From Paracoccaceae bacterium (GTDB taxonomy: Bacteria > Pseudomonadota > Alphaproteobacteria > Rhodobacterales > Rhodobacteraceae): a stretch of DNA of 9,888 bases. A program made the position numbers and the translations under genes. Under the pieces are notes generated by a model. That model was not told the DNA's origin and did not search any database. It saw nothing but the letters and a program-made list of their open reading frames with translations. The stretch spans positions 1-9,888 of the forward strand of contig JAMWZF010000091.1 in NCBI GenBank assembly GCA_024304875.1, read 5' to 3'. This document shows positions 1 to 7,681 of the stretch, one piece after another (position 1 is the first letter of the stretch; each line of letters starts with the position of its first letter).

Positions 1-1212
1 CTTCTCGGCAGTTACGAGGACGGCGCGCTGGTCTATCGCGGACCGGTCGGAACCGGCTTCGACGGCGAGGACTTCGACGCGCTGAGCACCGAGTTCAAGG
101 CGCTCACCCGCAAGACCCCGCCCTTCGACGGCGACCTGCCCTCCGAGGCGGACGGCGCGAACTGGGTCACCCCGAAGCTCGTCGCCGAGGTCGAGTACAC
201 CGAGTTCACCGGCGAGGGCCGGATCCGCCACGGCGCCTACAAGGGCCTGCGCGAGGACAAGGAGGCGACACAGGTGAGTGCCAGATGCGAAGCCGCGACC
301 GACCGCGAGGACGAGAGCGACCAGGACATCGGCGGGGTGCGCATCTCCAGCACCGGCCGCCTGGTCTACCCGGACGAAAAACTCACCAAGGGCGATGTCG
401 CCCGCTACTACGAGGCGGTGGCCGAGCGCCTGCTGACCCACGCCGCCGACCGGCCCCTGTCGCTGCTGCGCGCCCCGGACGGCCTGAAGGGCGACAGCTT
501 CTTCCAGAAGCACGCGGGCAAGGGCTTTCCGGACGGCGTGAAGTCCCTGCCGATCCGCGAGAAGGACGGCGAGACGGCGGACTACATGTACGTCACCACG
601 GCCGAGGGGCTGCTCGGCGCGGCGCAGATGGGCACGCTGGAATTCCACATCTGGGGCAGCCGCCGCGACAGGATCGACAAGCCCGACCGCATGGTCTTCG
701 ACCTCGACCCCGACGAGGGGCTGGGCTGGGAGGCGGTGCGGCAGGCGGCCGAGGAGGTGCGCGCCGGCCTCGAGGCCTGCGGCCTGGGCAGCGCACCGAT
801 GCTGACCGGCGGCAAGGGGGTACACGTCGTGGTGCCGCTCCGCCGTGTCGCGGAATGGGATACGGTCAAGTTCTTCTCCCAGACCTTCGCTCATGTCCTC
901 GCCCGGCGGACGCCCGACCGCTACACCGCGACGATGTCCAAGGCCAAGCGCAAGGGCCGCGTGTTCATCGACTGGCTGCGCAACGAGCGGGGCGCCACGG
1001 CCATCGCGCCCTGGTCGCTTCGGGCCCGGCCCGGCGCCGCGGTGGCCATGCCGGTGACCTGGGACGAGCTGGCGAAGACCAGGGGCGCGGACGCCTGGAC
1101 GATGACGTCGGCGCCCGACCGGCTCTCCGGCCCCTGTCCGTTGGCGACGGTGGAAGCCCGGGGCATTACCGCCAGCGTGGTGGAGGCGCTGGAGGCTTTT
1201 TCCGCGGACTAG
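1..1212 (+). CDS. ligD: DNA ligase D (LigD), C-terminal part: end of ligase domain plus polymerase domain
   Basis: LigD is the multifunctional enzyme of bacterial non-homologous end joining: it fills in and seals double-strand breaks held by Ku. The frame is open from the first base, so this is the last 403 residues of a longer protein. The GTG at 274 (residue 92) is internal and not a start. Residues 1-20 (LLGSYEDG, then GPVGTGF) and 77-87 (RHGAYKGLRED) are the OB-fold and motif VI region of an ATP-dependent ligase. After a charged linker (about 88-112), residues 113-385 form the archaeo-eukaryotic primase-like polymerase domain. Its metal aspartates are D234 and D236 (FDLDPDEG), its nucleotide-binding histidine H275 (TGGKGVHV) and its third aspartate D324 (FIDWLRN), so it looks catalytically intact. 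Ligase-before-polymerase is the order usual in proteobacteria. Any phosphoesterase domain, and any ku gene, would lie upstream of the window. Confidence 0.96.
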   Translation, partial: LLGSYEDGALVYRGPVGTGFDGEDFDALSTEFKALTRKTPPFDGDLPSEADGANWVTPKLVAEVEYTEFTGEGRIRHGAYKGLREDKEATQVSARCEAATDREDESDQDIGGVRISSTGRLVYPDEKLTKGDVARYYEAVAERLLTHAADRPLSLLRAPDGLKGDSFFQKHAGKGFPDGVKSLPIREKDGETADYMYVTTAEGLLGAAQMGTLEFHIWGSRRDRIDKPDRMVFDLDPDEGLGWEAVRQAAEEVRAGLEACGLGSAPMLTGGKGVHVVVPLRRVAEWDTVKFFSQTFAHVLARRTPDRYTATMSKAKRKGRVFIDWLRNERGATAIAPWSLRARPGAAVAMPVTWDELAKTRGADAWTMTSAPDRLSGPCPLATVEARGITASVVEALEAFSAD

Positions 1213-1289
1213 CGCCTCATCATGCTGCCCGGTTCCTGCGCTCTGGTGCCCACGGCCTGCGCGTGACCCCATGAAATGCTGGGCAAAAC

Positions 1290-1304
1290 GCCCGTATGAC
1301 GGGC
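1290..1304 (+). terminator. small hairpin after ligD, possible weak terminator
   Basis: A 6-bp perfect stem (GCCCGT at 1290-1295, ACGGGC at 1299-1304) closes on a 3-base loop. It is flanked by AAAAC on the left and ATTT on the right, so the stem can extend by three A-T pairs past one mismatch. It sits about 80 bases after the ligD stop. The T run is only three bases, so termination is a guess; it could also be a simple operator-like palindrome. Confidence 0.3.
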
Positions 1305-1333
1305 ATTTGCGCGGAAGCGTCGCAGCTATCCGG

Positions 1334-1365
1334 TTGCAAACCACGACTCCCTTTGTTCTCTTAAA
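1334..1365 (+). promoter_or_regulatory. weak sigma-70-like promoter candidate for the importer operon
   Basis: TTGCAA (1334-1339) resembles a -35 box and CTTAAA (1360-1365) a poor -10 box. The 20-base spacer is longer than ideal. This is the most A+T-rich part of the ligD-importer gap and is where an operon promoter is expected. Nothing else supports it; the true promoter may belong to another sigma factor or need an activator. Confidence 0.22.
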
Positions 1366-1374
1366 GGCAACGAA

Positions 1375-1393
1375 GCGGCCGGACACAGGCCGC
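1375..1393 (+). promoter_or_regulatory. leader hairpin just upstream of the importer ATPase ribosome binding site
   Basis: GCGGCC (1375-1380) and GGCCGC (1388-1393) form a perfect 6-bp stem with a 7-base loop. The stem ends ten bases before the Shine-Dalgarno sequence at 1403, so it would lie in the 5' leader of the operon mRNA. A regulatory or mRNA-protecting role is inferred from position only. Confidence 0.3.
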
Positions 1394-1402
1394 GCGGGCA
1401 AC

Positions 1403-1417
1403 GGGAGGGCCGATTTG
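1403..1417 (+). promoter_or_regulatory. ribosome binding site and TTG start of the importer ATPase
   Basis: GGGAGGG (1403-1409) is a near-perfect Shine-Dalgarno sequence, five bases before TTG at 1415-1417. It decides the start: an in-frame ATG lies upstream at 1271, but the 48 residues it would add look nothing like a PotA N-terminus and have no good ribosome binding site. Confidence 0.75.
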
Positions 1418-2515
1418 GCCGAGACCACAAACGGCGACGCGTTCGTCGCATTCGAACGCGTCCAGAAAAGCTATGACGGCGAAACGCTGGTCGTGAAGGA
1501 CCTCAACCTGGCGATGCCGAAGGGCGAGTTCCTGACCATGCTGGGGCCCTCGGGGTCGGGCAAGACGACCTGCCTGATGATGCTGGCCGGGTTCGAGACA
1601 GCGACCCACGGCGAGATCAAGCTGGCCGGCAAGCCGATCAACAACATCCCGCCCCACAAGCGCGGGATCGGCATGGTGTTCCAGAACTACGCCCTGTTCC
1701 CGCACATGACGGTGGCCGAGAACCTGGCCTTTCCGCTGGAAGTGCGGGGCATGGGCAAGTCGGCGCGGGAAGAGAAGATCAAGAACGCCCTCGACATGGT
1801 CCAGATGGGCAGCTTCGGCGGCCGCCGCCCGGCGCAGCTTTCGGGCGGCCAGCAGCAGCGGATCGCCCTCGCCCGGGCGCTGGTCTTCGAGCCCGAGCTG
1901 GTGCTGATGGACGAACCCCTCGGCGCGCTGGACAAGCAGCTGCGCGAGACGCTCCAGTTCGAGATCACCAACCTCGCGCACGAGCTCGGCATCACCGTGG
2001 TCTACGTCACGCACGACCAGACCGAGGCGCTGACCATGTCCGACCGGGTCGCCGTCTTCGACGACGGGCGGATCCAGCAGCTGGCCGCGCCGGACGTGCT
2101 CTACGAGGCGCCCGAGAACAGCTTCGTCGCCCAGTTCATCGGCGAGAACAACACCTTCGAAGGCACCGTGAAGGAGATCAGGGGCGAGACCTGCATCGTC
2201 GAACTGGACGGCGGCGAGGTGATCGACGCCAAGCCGGTGAACGTCGGCGGCGTGGGCGAGCGCACCAAGGTCTCGATCCGGCCGGAACGGGTCGAATACA
2301 ACAAGGACCGCCTGCAGGAGGGCGCCCATACCCTCAAGGCCGAGGTCCTGGAATTCATCTACATGGGCGACATTTTCCGCACCCGGCTGCGCGTCGCGGG
2401 CCGGGACGATTTCGTCATCAAGACCCGCAACGCGCCCGACCAGGTGCGGCTGGAGCCCGGCAGCCAGATCGAGATCGGCTGGCTGCCCGAGGATTGCCGC
2501 GCGCTGGACGCGTGA
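1415..2515 (+). CDS. ABC transporter ATP-binding protein, PotA-like (spermidine/putrescine family)
   Basis: This is the cytoplasmic ATPase that powers the importer; it would work as a homodimer on the two permeases. From the TTG start it has 366 residues, the usual PotA length. All nucleotide-binding motifs are present: Walker A GPSGSGKT (44-51), Q-loop Q90, signature LSGGQQQR (142-149), Walker B ELVLMDEP with catalytic E167, D-loop GALD (170-173) and H-loop H200. Residues from about 245 to the end form the C-terminal OB/TOBE region, with the SIRPE motif (287-291) typical of PotA/FbpC/CysA-type ATPases. It is the first gene of the operon, which continues on the same strand with its binding protein 94 bases later. 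The family includes polyamine, opine, iron and thiosulfate importers, so the ATPase does not fix the substrate. Confidence 0.93.
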   Translation: MAETTNGDAFVAFERVQKSYDGETLVVKDLNLAMPKGEFLTMLGPSGSGKTTCLMMLAGFETATHGEIKLAGKPINNIPPHKRGIGMVFQNYALFPHMTVAENLAFPLEVRGMGKSAREEKIKNALDMVQMGSFGGRRPAQLSGGQQQRIALARALVFEPELVLMDEPLGALDKQLRETLQFEITNLAHELGITVVYVTHDQTEALTMSDRVAVFDDGRIQQLAAPDVLYEAPENSFVAQFIGENNTFEGTVKEIRGETCIVELDGGEVIDAKPVNVGGVGERTKVSIRPERVEYNKDRLQEGAHTLKAEVLEFIYMGDIFRTRLRVAGRDDFVIKTRNAPDQVRLEPGSQIEIGWLPEDCRALDA

Positions 2516-2534
2516 CCGAACAACCCGAACAGGC

Positions 2535-2562
2535 GGGCCGCCGAATCCCCGGGGCGCGGCCC
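2535..2562 (+). promoter_or_regulatory. intercistronic hairpin between ATPase and binding-protein genes
   Basis: GGGCCGC (2535-2541) and GCGGCCC (2556-2562) form a perfect 7-bp stem. The 14-base loop contains the self-complementary CCCCGGGG (2547-2554), so a second short stem is possible. It lies in the 94-base gap before the binding-protein gene and has no T run. It may mark an RNA processing or stabilising site that lets the binding protein be made in excess; that role is inferred. Confidence 0.35.
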
Positions 2563-2609
2563 ATCACACGCCTAACGACAAGCCGGGGAAAACAACGGGA
2601 GTACTATAC

Positions 2610-3731
<1,122 letters not shown>

Positions 3732-3740
3732 GCTGACACC

Positions 3741-3768
3741 GATGGGGCGGGATCACTCCCGCCCCATC
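3741..3768 (+). promoter_or_regulatory. perfect 12-bp hairpin directly after the binding-protein gene
   Basis: GATGGGGCGGGA (3741-3752) and its exact complement (3757-3768) close on the loop TCAC. It starts nine bases after the binding-protein stop. There is no T tract, so it is more like a 3' stabilising or attenuating hairpin than a full terminator. Such hairpins after binding-protein genes often keep that part of the mRNA abundant relative to the permease part. Confidence 0.65.
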
Positions 3769-3770
3769 CC

Positions 3771-3796
3771 GCAAGGCGGGGTTTGCCCCGCCTTGC
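3771..3796 (+). promoter_or_regulatory. second perfect hairpin (11 bp), tandem with the first
   Basis: GCAAGGCGGGG (3771-3781) and CCCCGCCTTGC (3786-3796) pair perfectly around the loop TTTG. It is two bases from the preceding hairpin. GGCGGG (3775-3780) can also pair with CCCGCC (3758-3763) of the first hairpin, so the two structures could compete. No T run follows; the next gene's ribosome binding site starts 18 bases later. Confidence 0.65.
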
Positions 3797-3827
3797 CGCC
3801 AACACCAAGACGCAAGGGACGCCCCGC

Positions 3828-4118
3828 ATGCCCAAGGGCTACATCATCGGCCAGATCACCGTGACCGACCCGGACGGCTACCCGGAATACGTGCGCCGCG
3901 ACACGCCGATCCTGCAGAAGCTCGGCGCGAAGTTCGTCGTCCGCGGCGGCCAGCAGCAGGTGATGGAAGGCGAGGCGGGCGCCCGCACCGTTGTCATCGA
4001 ATTTCCCAGCTACCAGGCCGCGCTCGACGCCTACAACGACCCCGAATACCAGGAGGTCGCCGACATCCGCCGGCGCTGCGCCGACAGCATGATCCTCGTG
4101 GTCGAAGGTCACGAATGA
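3828..4118 (+). CDS. DUF1330 family protein
   Basis: A 96-residue cytoplasmic protein of the DUF1330 family, a ferredoxin-like alpha/beta fold of unsettled function related to dimeric alpha/beta-barrel monooxygenase-type proteins. Family features are the N-terminal strand KGYIIGQITVTDPDGYPEY (residues 3-21), the central GAKFVVRGG (33-41) and the motif ARTVVIEFPSYQAALDAYND (52-71), followed by PEYQEVADIRR. The length is typical. The ATG at 3828 is chosen because AAGGGA (3814-3819) precedes it by eight bases and the family motif begins at residue 3; a longer reading would run back into the hairpin. Its stop overlaps the next start (ATGA), so it is translationally coupled to the VOC gene. Its place in the operon suggests it handles or senses the imported compound; no enzymatic activity can be assigned. 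Confidence 0.88.
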   Translation: MPKGYIIGQITVTDPDGYPEYVRRDTPILQKLGAKFVVRGGQQQVMEGEAGARTVVIEFPSYQAALDAYNDPEYQEVADIRRRCADSMILVVEGHE

Positions 4119-4591
4119 CCGCCGCCCCGGCCCATATCGCACCCCATATCGCCCCGGGCCGCGCGCCGGTCTGCCCCTTGCTCGTCTGCCGCCGGCCGAA
4201 AGAGGTGGTGGACTTCGCGCTCGCCACCTTCGACGCGGCGCTGGTCCGCCCGATCCTCTGGCACCGGGACGGCCGGCTCTGGAATGCGGAACTCAACTTC
4301 CCCGACGGCGGCACCGTCCTGGTGGGCGAGGCGAGCGAGGGGATGGAACGTCCCGGCTTCGTCTATCTGCACGTCCCCGACACGGACGCCACCTTCGCCC
4401 GCGCGCTTGAAAACGGCGCGACCGAAATCATGGCCCCCGTCAGCCAGTTCTACGGCGACTACGACGGCGGTGTGCAGGACATGGGCGGCAACTGGTGGTG
4501 GATCGCCACGCACGAACGCGACATGACCGACGATCAGATCGAGGCCGAGGCCCGCACCGCCGAAGCGGCCCGCAAGGAGGGCAGCCAATGA
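4115..4591 (+). CDS. VOC superfamily (glyoxalase/PhnB-like) protein
   Basis: A 158-residue cytoplasmic protein with a vicinal-oxygen-chelate fold of the PhnB-like type. The visible pattern is LLVCRRPKEVVDFALATF (22-39), the paired-strand region LWNAELNFPDGGTVLVGE (55-72), YLHVPDTDATFARALENGA (84-102), then YGDYDGGVQDMGGNWWWIATH (113-133), which matches the PhnB-type ending Y-G-D...G-V-D-G-W-W-I-A-T-H. The N-terminus is about 15 residues longer than usual and holds a short HIAP-HIAP repeat, so the first residues may be non-native. The usual metal-ligand set is not evident, so a binding rather than catalytic role is possible. Start and stop both lie in ATGA overlaps, coupling it to DUF1330 upstream and permease 1 downstream. 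Confidence 0.82.
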   Translation: MTAAPAHIAPHIAPGRAPVCPLLVCRRPKEVVDFALATFDAALVRPILWHRDGRLWNAELNFPDGGTVLVGEASEGMERPGFVYLHVPDTDATFARALENGATEIMAPVSQFYGDYDGGVQDMGGNWWWIATHERDMTDDQIEAEARTAEAARKEGSQ

Positions 4592-6282
4592 CCGACGCGA
4601 GCGCCGACCGGGTCACCGGACCCACCCCCGACACCGCCATCCGCGATGCCGAGAGGCAGGACGGCCCGATGCTGGCCGCCGACGGCACGCCGCTCAAATC
4701 CGCCCTCGGCAAGGCGCTCCGCCGGCAGAAGCTCCGCGCGCTCATGCTGATCGCGCCGCTTCTCCTCTTCATCATGGTGACGTTCATCGCCCCCATCGCG
4801 GACATGCTGTTCCGCTCGGTCGAGAACGACATCGTCTCCCAGACCCTGCCGCGTACCGTCGTGGCCCTTGATGACTGGGAATACGACAGCGGCGAGGTCC
4901 CCTCCGAAGAGGTCTTCGAGGCTTTCGCCCGCGACCTCGCCATTGCCGCCGAGCGCAAGGACCACACCCGCCTCGGCAGCCGCCTCAACTACGAGACGAC
5001 GGGCATCTCCTCGCTCTTCCGCCAGTCCGGCCGCGGCGTGGACGAGATCGGGGAGCCGCAGATGGACGCCCTCGAGGAGCTGAACGAGGACAGCATCGAA
5101 CCCTTCGCCTGGGCCGCCTTCATGGGGACCGAGGACTGGGCCGCCGAGGTCGAGGCCTGGGACGCCGACCAGCAGGGCCTCGCCCCGGTCTTCCGGCCCA
5201 ACAACGAGGCGGTCGCCGCCTTCCCCGAAACCGTCCAGCTCTATTCCGCCTACGCCGAGACCGCGCGCATCGCCGAGGACAGCGCCTGGGACGAGGACCC
5301 GTTCCCCATCGTCTTCCACGTCTTCGCCCAGGAACTGGCCGAGGCCGACCCCGCGCGCCTGGCCGACATTCCCGGACCTGCCGGGCTCGACCTCGTCGCC
5401 GCGCGGGAGGCCATCGCCGCGCTGGACATCCCCAGCACCCGCGACGCCTTTCTCGAGATCGACGAGGACTGGGCCGACCCCGAGGTCTGGGGCACGATCA
5501 AGGCCTTCTCGTCTCCCTACACTGCCGGCTACTACCTGGCCGCGATGGACCTCGCCAAGACGCCCGCCGGCGTCGAACCCGTGGACGAGGACCAGAGGAT
5601 CTACCGCACGCTCTTCCTGCGCACGATGGTCCTGTCGCTGACCATCACCGGCTCCTGCATCCTCCTGGGCTATCCGATCGCCTGGCTGCTGGCGAACCTG
5701 CCGCTGCGCACCGCCAACGTGCTGATGATCCTCGTCCTTCTGCCGTTCTGGACCTCGCTCCTGGTGCGAACCTCGGCCTGGAAGGTGCTGCTGCAACAGC
5801 AGGGGGTGATCAACGACATCCTCGTCTGGGCAGGGCTCGTCGGCGACGGCAGCCGGCTCGTCCTGATCAACAACGCCACAGGCACGATCATCGCGATGAC
5901 GCATATCCTGCTGCCGTTCATGATCCTGCCGCTCTACTCGGTGATGAAGACCATCGACCCCAGCTACCTGCGGGCGGCCAAGTCGCTCGGCGCGACGAAC
6001 TGGACGGCCTTCTGGCGGGTCTATTTCCCCAACTCGGTGCCCGGCATCGGGGCAGGCTCGATCCTCGTCTTCATCCTCGCCATCGGCTACTACATCACGC
6101 CCGAGATCGTCGGCGGCACCAAGGGTGTCTTCATCTCGAACCGGATCGCCTACCACATCTCCTCCTCGCTGAACTGGGGGCTGGCGGCGGCGCTGGGGAC
6201 CATGCTCCTCGCGCTCGTGCTGCTGCTCTACTGGCTCTACGACCGGATGGTGGGCATCGACAACGTGAAGCTGGGGGGCTGA
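4588..6282 (+). CDS. ABC transporter permease 1, PotB-like, with large periplasmic insertion
   Basis: One of two membrane channel subunits of the importer. The ATG at 4588 overlaps the VOC stop (ATGA) and follows AAGGAGG (4574-4580) by seven bases, giving 564 residues; PotB proteins usually have 280-300. After a cytoplasmic N-tail (1-48), TM1 spans about 51-73. Residues 75-340 are a hydrophilic, acidic, tryptophan-containing insertion with no membrane segment, predicted to be periplasmic. TM2 (343-366), TM3 (376-396), TM4 (431-451), TM5 (488-508) and TM6 (531-551) complete the standard core. The ATPase-coupling EAA loop is LRAAKSLGATNWTAFWRVYF (461-480) with PNSVPGI following. I recall shorter insertions at this place in Rhodobacterales homologues; the size here appears to be at the upper end. 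The core is intact, so the protein should be functional. Confidence 0.92.
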   Translation: MTDASADRVTGPTPDTAIRDAERQDGPMLAADGTPLKSALGKALRRQKLRALMLIAPLLLFIMVTFIAPIADMLFRSVENDIVSQTLPRTVVALDDWEYDSGEVPSEEVFEAFARDLAIAAERKDHTRLGSRLNYETTGISSLFRQSGRGVDEIGEPQMDALEELNEDSIEPFAWAAFMGTEDWAAEVEAWDADQQGLAPVFRPNNEAVAAFPETVQLYSAYAETARIAEDSAWDEDPFPIVFHVFAQELAEADPARLADIPGPAGLDLVAAREAIAALDIPSTRDAFLEIDEDWADPEVWGTIKAFSSPYTAGYYLAAMDLAKTPAGVEPVDEDQRIYRTLFLRTMVLSLTITGSCILLGYPIAWLLANLPLRTANVLMILVLLPFWTSLLVRTSAWKVLLQQQGVINDILVWAGLVGDGSRLVLINNATGTIIAMTHILLPFMILPLYSVMKTIDPSYLRAAKSLGATNWTAFWRVYFPNSVPGIGAGSILVFILAIGYYITPEIVGGTKGVFISNRIAYHISSSLNWGLAAALGTMLLALVLLLYWLYDRMVGIDNVKLGG

Positions 6283-6286
6283 GGAC

Positions 6287-7663
6287 ATGTCCGACGTGGT
6301 GAGCAATCCCGCAAACGCGCTCAAGGACGATCGAAGCCCGGTGGCCTTCGCCATGCCGCTGACGGCGGTCCTCGGCCTCTTCTTCGGCTACCTGGTCGGG
6401 CAGGCGAGCGGCAACCTCCTCGTCGGCCTGATCCTCGGCGCCGCCATCGGGGCAGGGGCCGCGTACCTCGCCGCCACGGCGCTGGCGAATAACCGCACCT
6501 ACGGCCGGCTCGGCATCATCGCCCTCTGCGGCCTGCTCGGCCTTCTGGCCGGCGGGCTCGGCGGGCTTGTCGGCGGGGCCTTCCTCGGTGCCGTGCTGTC
6601 CTGGGTGGCCTACTGGCTGGCCTCGGGGGATTACCGCCGCGGCGTGCCGCCCTATGCCACCTCGGGGCAGGTCCTCTGGCACAACGCCTTCCGCTTCATC
6701 TGCGGTCTGATCTTCTTCTTCCTGATCGCCCCGATCATCGTGATCATCCCCTTGTCCTTCAACGCGCAGGACTTCTTCACCTTCACGCCCGAGATGCTCC
6801 GGCTCTCGCCCGAAGGCTACTCTCTCAAGCACTATCGCGACTTTCTCGAACTCGCCGGCGGCAGCGGGGGACACCCCCTCTACGGCATCCTCGGCGGCGT
6901 GATCTTCGGCGGCGTCATCATCGGCCTGCGGGCCCTGCTGTCCGAGGACGGCCCCGGCAAGGTCTGGCCGCCGATCCTGATCTTCGGCCTTCTCGGCCTT
7001 CTGATCGGCGCGCTCTGGGGCGCCGAGGGCGACTGGATCTCGCCGCTGAAAAGCTCGCTGACCATCGCGCCCGCCGCCACGGCCCTCTCGGTCGCTCTCG
7101 GCACGCTGGCCGCCATCGGCCTCAGCCAGAGCCACGTGCCCGGCCGGCAGCTCATCATGGCGATCATGATCTCGCCGATGATCGTGCCGCTCATCATCTC
7201 GGCGGCGGGCATGTATTTCTTCTACTCCCGCCTCGGCCTTCAGGGGACATGGATCGGCGTCGTCCTTGCCCATGCCGCCCTCGGCATCCCCTTCGTCATC
7301 ATCACGGTGACGGCCACGCTGGTGGGCTTCGACCGGTCCCTGACGCGGGCCTCGGCCAACCTCGGGGCCAACCCGGTGCGGACCTTCTTCAAGGTGCAGA
7401 TGCCGCTGATCCTGCCCGGCGTGATCTCGGGGGCCTTGTTCGCCTTCATCACGTCGTTCGACGAGGTGGTGGTGGTGCTCTTCGTGGGCTCGGCGGGGCA
7501 GAAGACGCTGCCCTGGCAGATGTTCATCGGCCTGCGCGAACAGATCTCGCCGACGATCCTCGCGGTCGCCACGATCCTCGTCGTGGTCTCCATCGCGCTT
7601 CTGACCACGGTCGAACTGCTGCGCCGGCGGTCCGAGAGGCTTCGGGGCATGTCGCCCGGCTGA
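6287..7663 (+). CDS. ABC transporter permease 2, PotC-like, with extra membrane segments
   Basis: The second channel subunit, 458 residues against the usual 260-300 for PotC. It starts four bases after permease 1, with GAGGA almost touching the ATG and a G run at 6273-6278 as the alternative ribosome binding site. The N-terminal ~130 residues hold about four glycine-rich hydrophobic segments (22-40, 43-66, 74-88, 90-112). The first canonical segment is 136-158 (FFFLIAPIIVIIPLSFN). After YSLKHYRDFLE (178-188) comes an added hydrophobic hairpin (198-216 and 226-244), then the standard DWISPLKSSLTIA (249-261) leading into TM2. The rest of the core follows, with the EAA loop LTRASANLGANPVRTFFKVQ (352-371) and FITSFDEVVVVLF (387-399). 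Total predicted segments about twelve rather than six. The added parts share sequence (49-98 with 201-250), suggesting internal duplication. Core motifs are intact. Confidence 0.9.
   Translation: MSDVVSNPANALKDDRSPVAFAMPLTAVLGLFFGYLVGQASGNLLVGLILGAAIGAGAAYLAATALANNRTYGRLGIIALCGLLGLLAGGLGGLVGGAFLGAVLSWVAYWLASGDYRRGVPPYATSGQVLWHNAFRFICGLIFFFLIAPIIVIIPLSFNAQDFFTFTPEMLRLSPEGYSLKHYRDFLELAGGSGGHPLYGILGGVIFGGVIIGLRALLSEDGPGKVWPPILIFGLLGLLIGALWGAEGDWISPLKSSLTIAPAATALSVALGTLAAIGLSQSHVPGRQLIMAIMISPMIVPLIISAAGMYFFYSRLGLQGTWIGVVLAHAALGIPFVIITVTATLVGFDRSLTRASANLGANPVRTFFKVQMPLILPGVISGALFAFITSFDEVVVVLFVGSAGQKTLPWQMFIGLREQISPTILAVATILVVVSIALLTTVELLRRRSERLRGMSPG
6530..6559 (+). repeat. internal repeat copy 1 within permease 2
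   Basis: These 30 bases encode GLLGLLAGGL (residues 82-91) and match 26 of 30 bases with copy 2 at 6986-7015. An ILG codon triplet lies 33 codons upstream in both copies. Low-complexity Gly/Leu coding could explain part of the match. Confidence 0.45.
6986..7015 (+). repeat. internal repeat copy 2 within permease 2
   Basis: Encodes GLLGLLIGAL (residues 234-243) in the extra membrane hairpin inserted between the first and second canonical segments. It is offset by 456 bases (152 codons) from copy 1 and stays in register with it. Confidence 0.45.
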
Positions 7664-7681
7664 GGCACCCGATTTTCACGT

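Noticed and set aside
274..1212. A separate polymerase-only gene starting with GTG at 274
   Set aside because: The frame is open to base 1 and encodes the ligase OB-fold and motif VI immediately upstream, so this is one LigD protein.
285..1274. 329-residue + strand frame overlapping ligD in another frame
   Set aside because: Arg/Gly/Pro-rich translation; the ligD frame carries all catalytic motifs.
1361..2329. 322-residue open frame on the - strand opposite the ATPase gene, and the similar 380-residue frame at 6131-7273
   Set aside because: Both are shadows of strongly supported genes; His/Asp/Glu/Arg-rich translations without motifs.
1..2515. A functional link between LigD repair and the importer
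   Set aside because: They are separated by 202 bases with a hairpin and promoter-like sequence, and no shared biology is evident; chance adjacency is the simpler view.
4534..6354. 606-residue open frame on the - strand, opposite permease 1
   Set aside because: Low-complexity, charge-rich translation with no family motif. It is opposite a permease with membrane segments, an EAA loop and a good ribosome binding site. It is a G+C-bias antisense shadow.
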